A program made the position numbers and the translations under genes. Below, piece after piece: positions 5,335 through 7,043 of a DNA stretch of 7,043 nt. The DNA lies in contig JAHFQQ010000113.1 in the NCBI GenBank assembly GCA_023259235.1, positions 1 through 7,043 of the forward strand. Direction: 5' to 3'. This DNA is from Polaromonas sp. Its GTDB lineage: Bacteria; Pseudomonadota; Gammaproteobacteria; Burkholderiales; Burkholderiaceae_C. The notes under the pieces were generated by a model that saw only the letters and a list, made by a program, of their open reading frames with translations, ran no database searches and was not told the DNA's origin. Numbering within the stretch: position 1 is the stretch's first letter; the number at the start of each line of letters is the position of its first letter.

Positions 5335-6668
5335 ATATCCGGGGTATGCACCGCGACCCCGCCTATCAGGCGGAGCTGGGTGAAAACCTGTATTTTTACA
5401 GCCGCGTCACATGCGTTATAACGATGATCCTGACACTGGGCGGGGTCGGGCTGGACATGGCTTTTTATCCATCGCATGCGCGCGAGTTCGCCTGGGTTCG
5501 CGTTGGAGCGGCGACATTGGTCGGGTTGGTGCTGCTGAGTTACACCCAGCCTTGGGGCCGCAAGAACATCCGGGCGCTCACTTACCTTTGGCTATCCGTG
5601 CCACAGGCCATGATTTCGTGGATGATCTATCGCACGGAGGGCGAGCAGTCAATTTATTTTGTGGGCTTGACTTTCGCCTTAAGTGGTATCGGTTTTTTCC
5701 TGCCATTATCGGTAGTCGAGGCCCTCGCTTTCGGCGGGGCCACATTGGCAGGCTACGGGCTGGCTTGTGCGATGCGCCCAGGTGGCATCGAGCACATCAG
5801 TGTCTGGTTGGGAAGCAGCCTTTTTGTGCTGTTCTACACGATCATTGCTGTGATGATCGCGGTTTACAGTGAAAAGTGGCGCTGGTTATCCTTTCAGCTA
5901 AAAGCTGAAGTGCAAAAGAAAAACATCGAACTCAGGGAAACCAACACTGCCCTCGCCGAAGTCAAGGGCCAGCTCATCCAGCGCGAAAAAATGGCGGCAC
6001 TGGGCACCTTGTCGGCGGGTTTGCTGCATGAGGTGAACAACCCGGTCAATTACAGCCTGATGGCAATCAACATGGCCCTGATGGACCCGGCCGCGGCGCA
6101 AAGCGCCGAGCTCAAGGAGAGCCTGAGCGACGCGCGCGAGGGCATGCAGCGCGTGCAGAATATCGTGTCTGACCTGAAGACCTTTGCCTATCAAAAGGCG
6201 GGTGACGACAGCCAGCGCATGTTTCTGCTCGAAAAAGCCATTCAGTCCGCGCTGCGCCTGACCAGCTTCGAGCTCAAGGGCGTCGAGATCACGCTGGCGC
6301 TGCCGCAAGACACGCATGTGCTGGGCGATGAGCCCGCCATTATTGGCGTGCTGATCAACCTGCTGAGCAATGCTGCGCTTGCCCTGGCGCGCGCCGCGCC
6401 CGGGCAGCCGCGCATCGTGCTGAGCGGCGAGCACCGCGACGGGCGGCTCTGGCTGACCGTGCGTGACAACGGCACCGGCATTGCGCCCGAGCACATTGGC
6501 CGCGTGCTGGAGCCGTTTTTTACCACCCGCGATGTCGGTGCCGGGCTCGGGCTGGGCCTGAGCGTGAGCTATGGCATCATCCAGCGCCACGGCGGCACCC
6601 TCTCGGTCACCAGCGAGTTTGGCGCGTGGACCGAATTTGCCTTTGACCTGGCGGCGCCCCAGCCCTGA
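5331..6668 (+). CDS. phcS: six-helix membrane sensor histidine kinase, PhcS-like
   Basis: This encodes 445 residues. ATG 5331 overlaps the preceding TGA (ATGA) and has no Shine-Dalgarno sequence of its own, so it is probably translationally coupled. Six hydrophobic segments lie near 24-45, 55-72, 82-100, 108-128, 130-148 and 157-179, with only short loops and no periplasmic sensor domain. A charged coiled coil (about 186-222) leads to the H-box A-G-L-L-H-E-V-N-N-P, with H233 the phosphorylated histidine. The ATPase domain shows the N-box (N343, N347), G1 D-N-G-T-G-I (379-384), an F-box E-P-F-F-T-T and G2 G-L-G-L-G-L-S (405-411). All catalytic motifs are intact. With the signal synthase upstream, the membrane bundle is the likely receptor for a hydrophobic ester, by analogy with PhcS. 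The downstream regulator is its presumed partner. Confidence 0.85.
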   Translation: MNIRGMHRDPAYQAELGENLYFYSRVTCVITMILTLGGVGLDMAFYPSHAREFAWVRVGAATLVGLVLLSYTQPWGRKNIRALTYLWLSVPQAMISWMIYRTEGEQSIYFVGLTFALSGIGFFLPLSVVEALAFGGATLAGYGLACAMRPGGIEHISVWLGSSLFVLFYTIIAVMIAVYSEKWRWLSFQLKAEVQKKNIELRETNTALAEVKGQLIQREKMAALGTLSAGLLHEVNNPVNYSLMAINMALMDPAAAQSAELKESLSDAREGMQRVQNIVSDLKTFAYQKAGDDSQRMFLLEKAIQSALRLTSFELKGVEITLALPQDTHVLGDEPAIIGVLINLLSNAALALARAAPGQPRIVLSGEHRDGRLWLTVRDNGTGIAPEHIGRVLEPFFTTRDVGAGLGLGLSVSYGIIQRHGGTLSVTSEFGAWTEFAFDLAAPQP

Positions 6669-6674
6669 ATCCGA

Positions 6675-7043
6675 ATGAGTGCCATGCCGTCGCCCCAAGC
6701 CACCCGTGCAATCCTGTTCGTGGATGACGAGCCGCATACCTGCAAGTGGTTCAGCCGCCTGTTTTCGGACGAGTTTGCCATTCTTGTCGCGGGCGGTGCT
6801 GACCAGGCCGAGCAAATGCTGCGCGAGCATGGCGCGGCCATTGCAGTCCTGGTCACCGACTACCGCATGCCGGGCCGCGACGGCCTGTCCCTGCTGCTTG
6901 CGGCCCAGCGCGAACACCGCCAGGTGGTGCGCCTGCTGGCCACCGCCTATGCCGAAAAGGAAGTCGCCGTTGCCGCCATCAACCAGGGACGGGTGCAATG
7001 CATTCTGGAAAAGCCGTTTGATGAAGTGCAGGTGCGCGCGGCG
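6675..7043 (+). CDS. phcR: response regulator, PhcR-like, N-terminal receiver domain (truncated by window end)
   Basis: ATG 6675 lies six bases after the kinase stop; ATG 6684 is an alternative start. The 123 residues visible make an almost complete receiver domain. They include I-L-F-V-D-D-E-P with acidic D17/D18, phospho-acceptor D62 in L-V-T-D-Y-R-M-P-G-R-D-G, switch residue T90 in L-L-A-T-A-Y-A, and K113 in I-L-E-K-P-F. All phosphorylation residues are present. The frame runs off the end, so the output domain is unseen. In Ralstonia the regulator in this position, PhcR, carries a histidine kinase output domain, and a further regulator, PhcQ, can follow. The gene symbol is given from position and receiver type only, and a DNA-binding or enzymatic output cannot be excluded. 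Confidence 0.65.
   Translation, partial: MSAMPSPQATRAILFVDDEPHTCKWFSRLFSDEFAILVAGGADQAEQMLREHGAAIAVLVTDYRMPGRDGLSLLLAAQREHRQVVRLLATAYAEKEVAVAAINQGRVQCILEKPFDEVQVRAA

Noticed and set aside
5898..6998. Long minus-strand open frame (366 codons) opposite the kinase and regulator
   Set aside because: It spans two real genes on the other strand with intact catalytic motifs. The Gln/His/Ala-rich peptide is a typical antisense shadow.
1..7043. CRISPR arrays, insertion sequences, tRNA or rRNA genes
   Set aside because: I read both strands for spaced direct repeats, transposase motifs and RNA gene signatures and saw none.

Overview
This GC-rich window has strong GC-ending codon bias and reads as a chromosomal segment of a beta-proteobacterium. 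Burkholderiales is likely, perhaps a Comamonadaceae-type genome. The clues are a short c5-type cytochrome, a lemA/TPM-domain trio of the kind seen in that group, a conserved hypothetical protein of a type I associate with beta-proteobacteria, and an operon resembling Ralstonia phcBSR. The taxonomic placement is inference from gene content; no rRNA or other marker is present.

Left part (1-1506): the window opens inside a class I c-type cytochrome gene on the + strand, cut within its haem-binding motif. A hairpin with a T-run on each strand separates it from a convergent minus-strand group. In transcription order that group is an NTF2/SnoaL-like small protein (1506 to 1060), a possible 43-codon small ORF (1039 to 908), and a 185-residue conserved hypothetical protein (863 to 306). 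The NTF2-like gene diverges from lemA across 133 bp that carry a 12-bp-period array of TGCATC words.

Middle part (1640-3708): a compact three-gene operon encodes LemA (a predicted lipoprotein here), an exported and membrane-anchored TPM-domain protein with a glycine-rich tail, and a second TPM-domain protein with no signal peptide. Gaps between the genes are 9 and 5 bp.

Right part (3916-7043): a translationally coupled operon encodes a two-part protein (PilZ-like N-terminal region plus SAM-dependent methyltransferase), a six-helix membrane histidine kinase, and a response regulator cut by the window end. This matches the order and protein types of the phcB-phcS-phcR cell-density system of Ralstonia. 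There PhcB makes a 3-hydroxy fatty acid methyl ester signal, PhcS senses it and PhcR relays it. A perfect 10-bp inverted repeat lies 43 bp upstream of the methyltransferase start and is the best operator candidate. The phc assignment rests on architecture and synteny read by eye, not on a database search.
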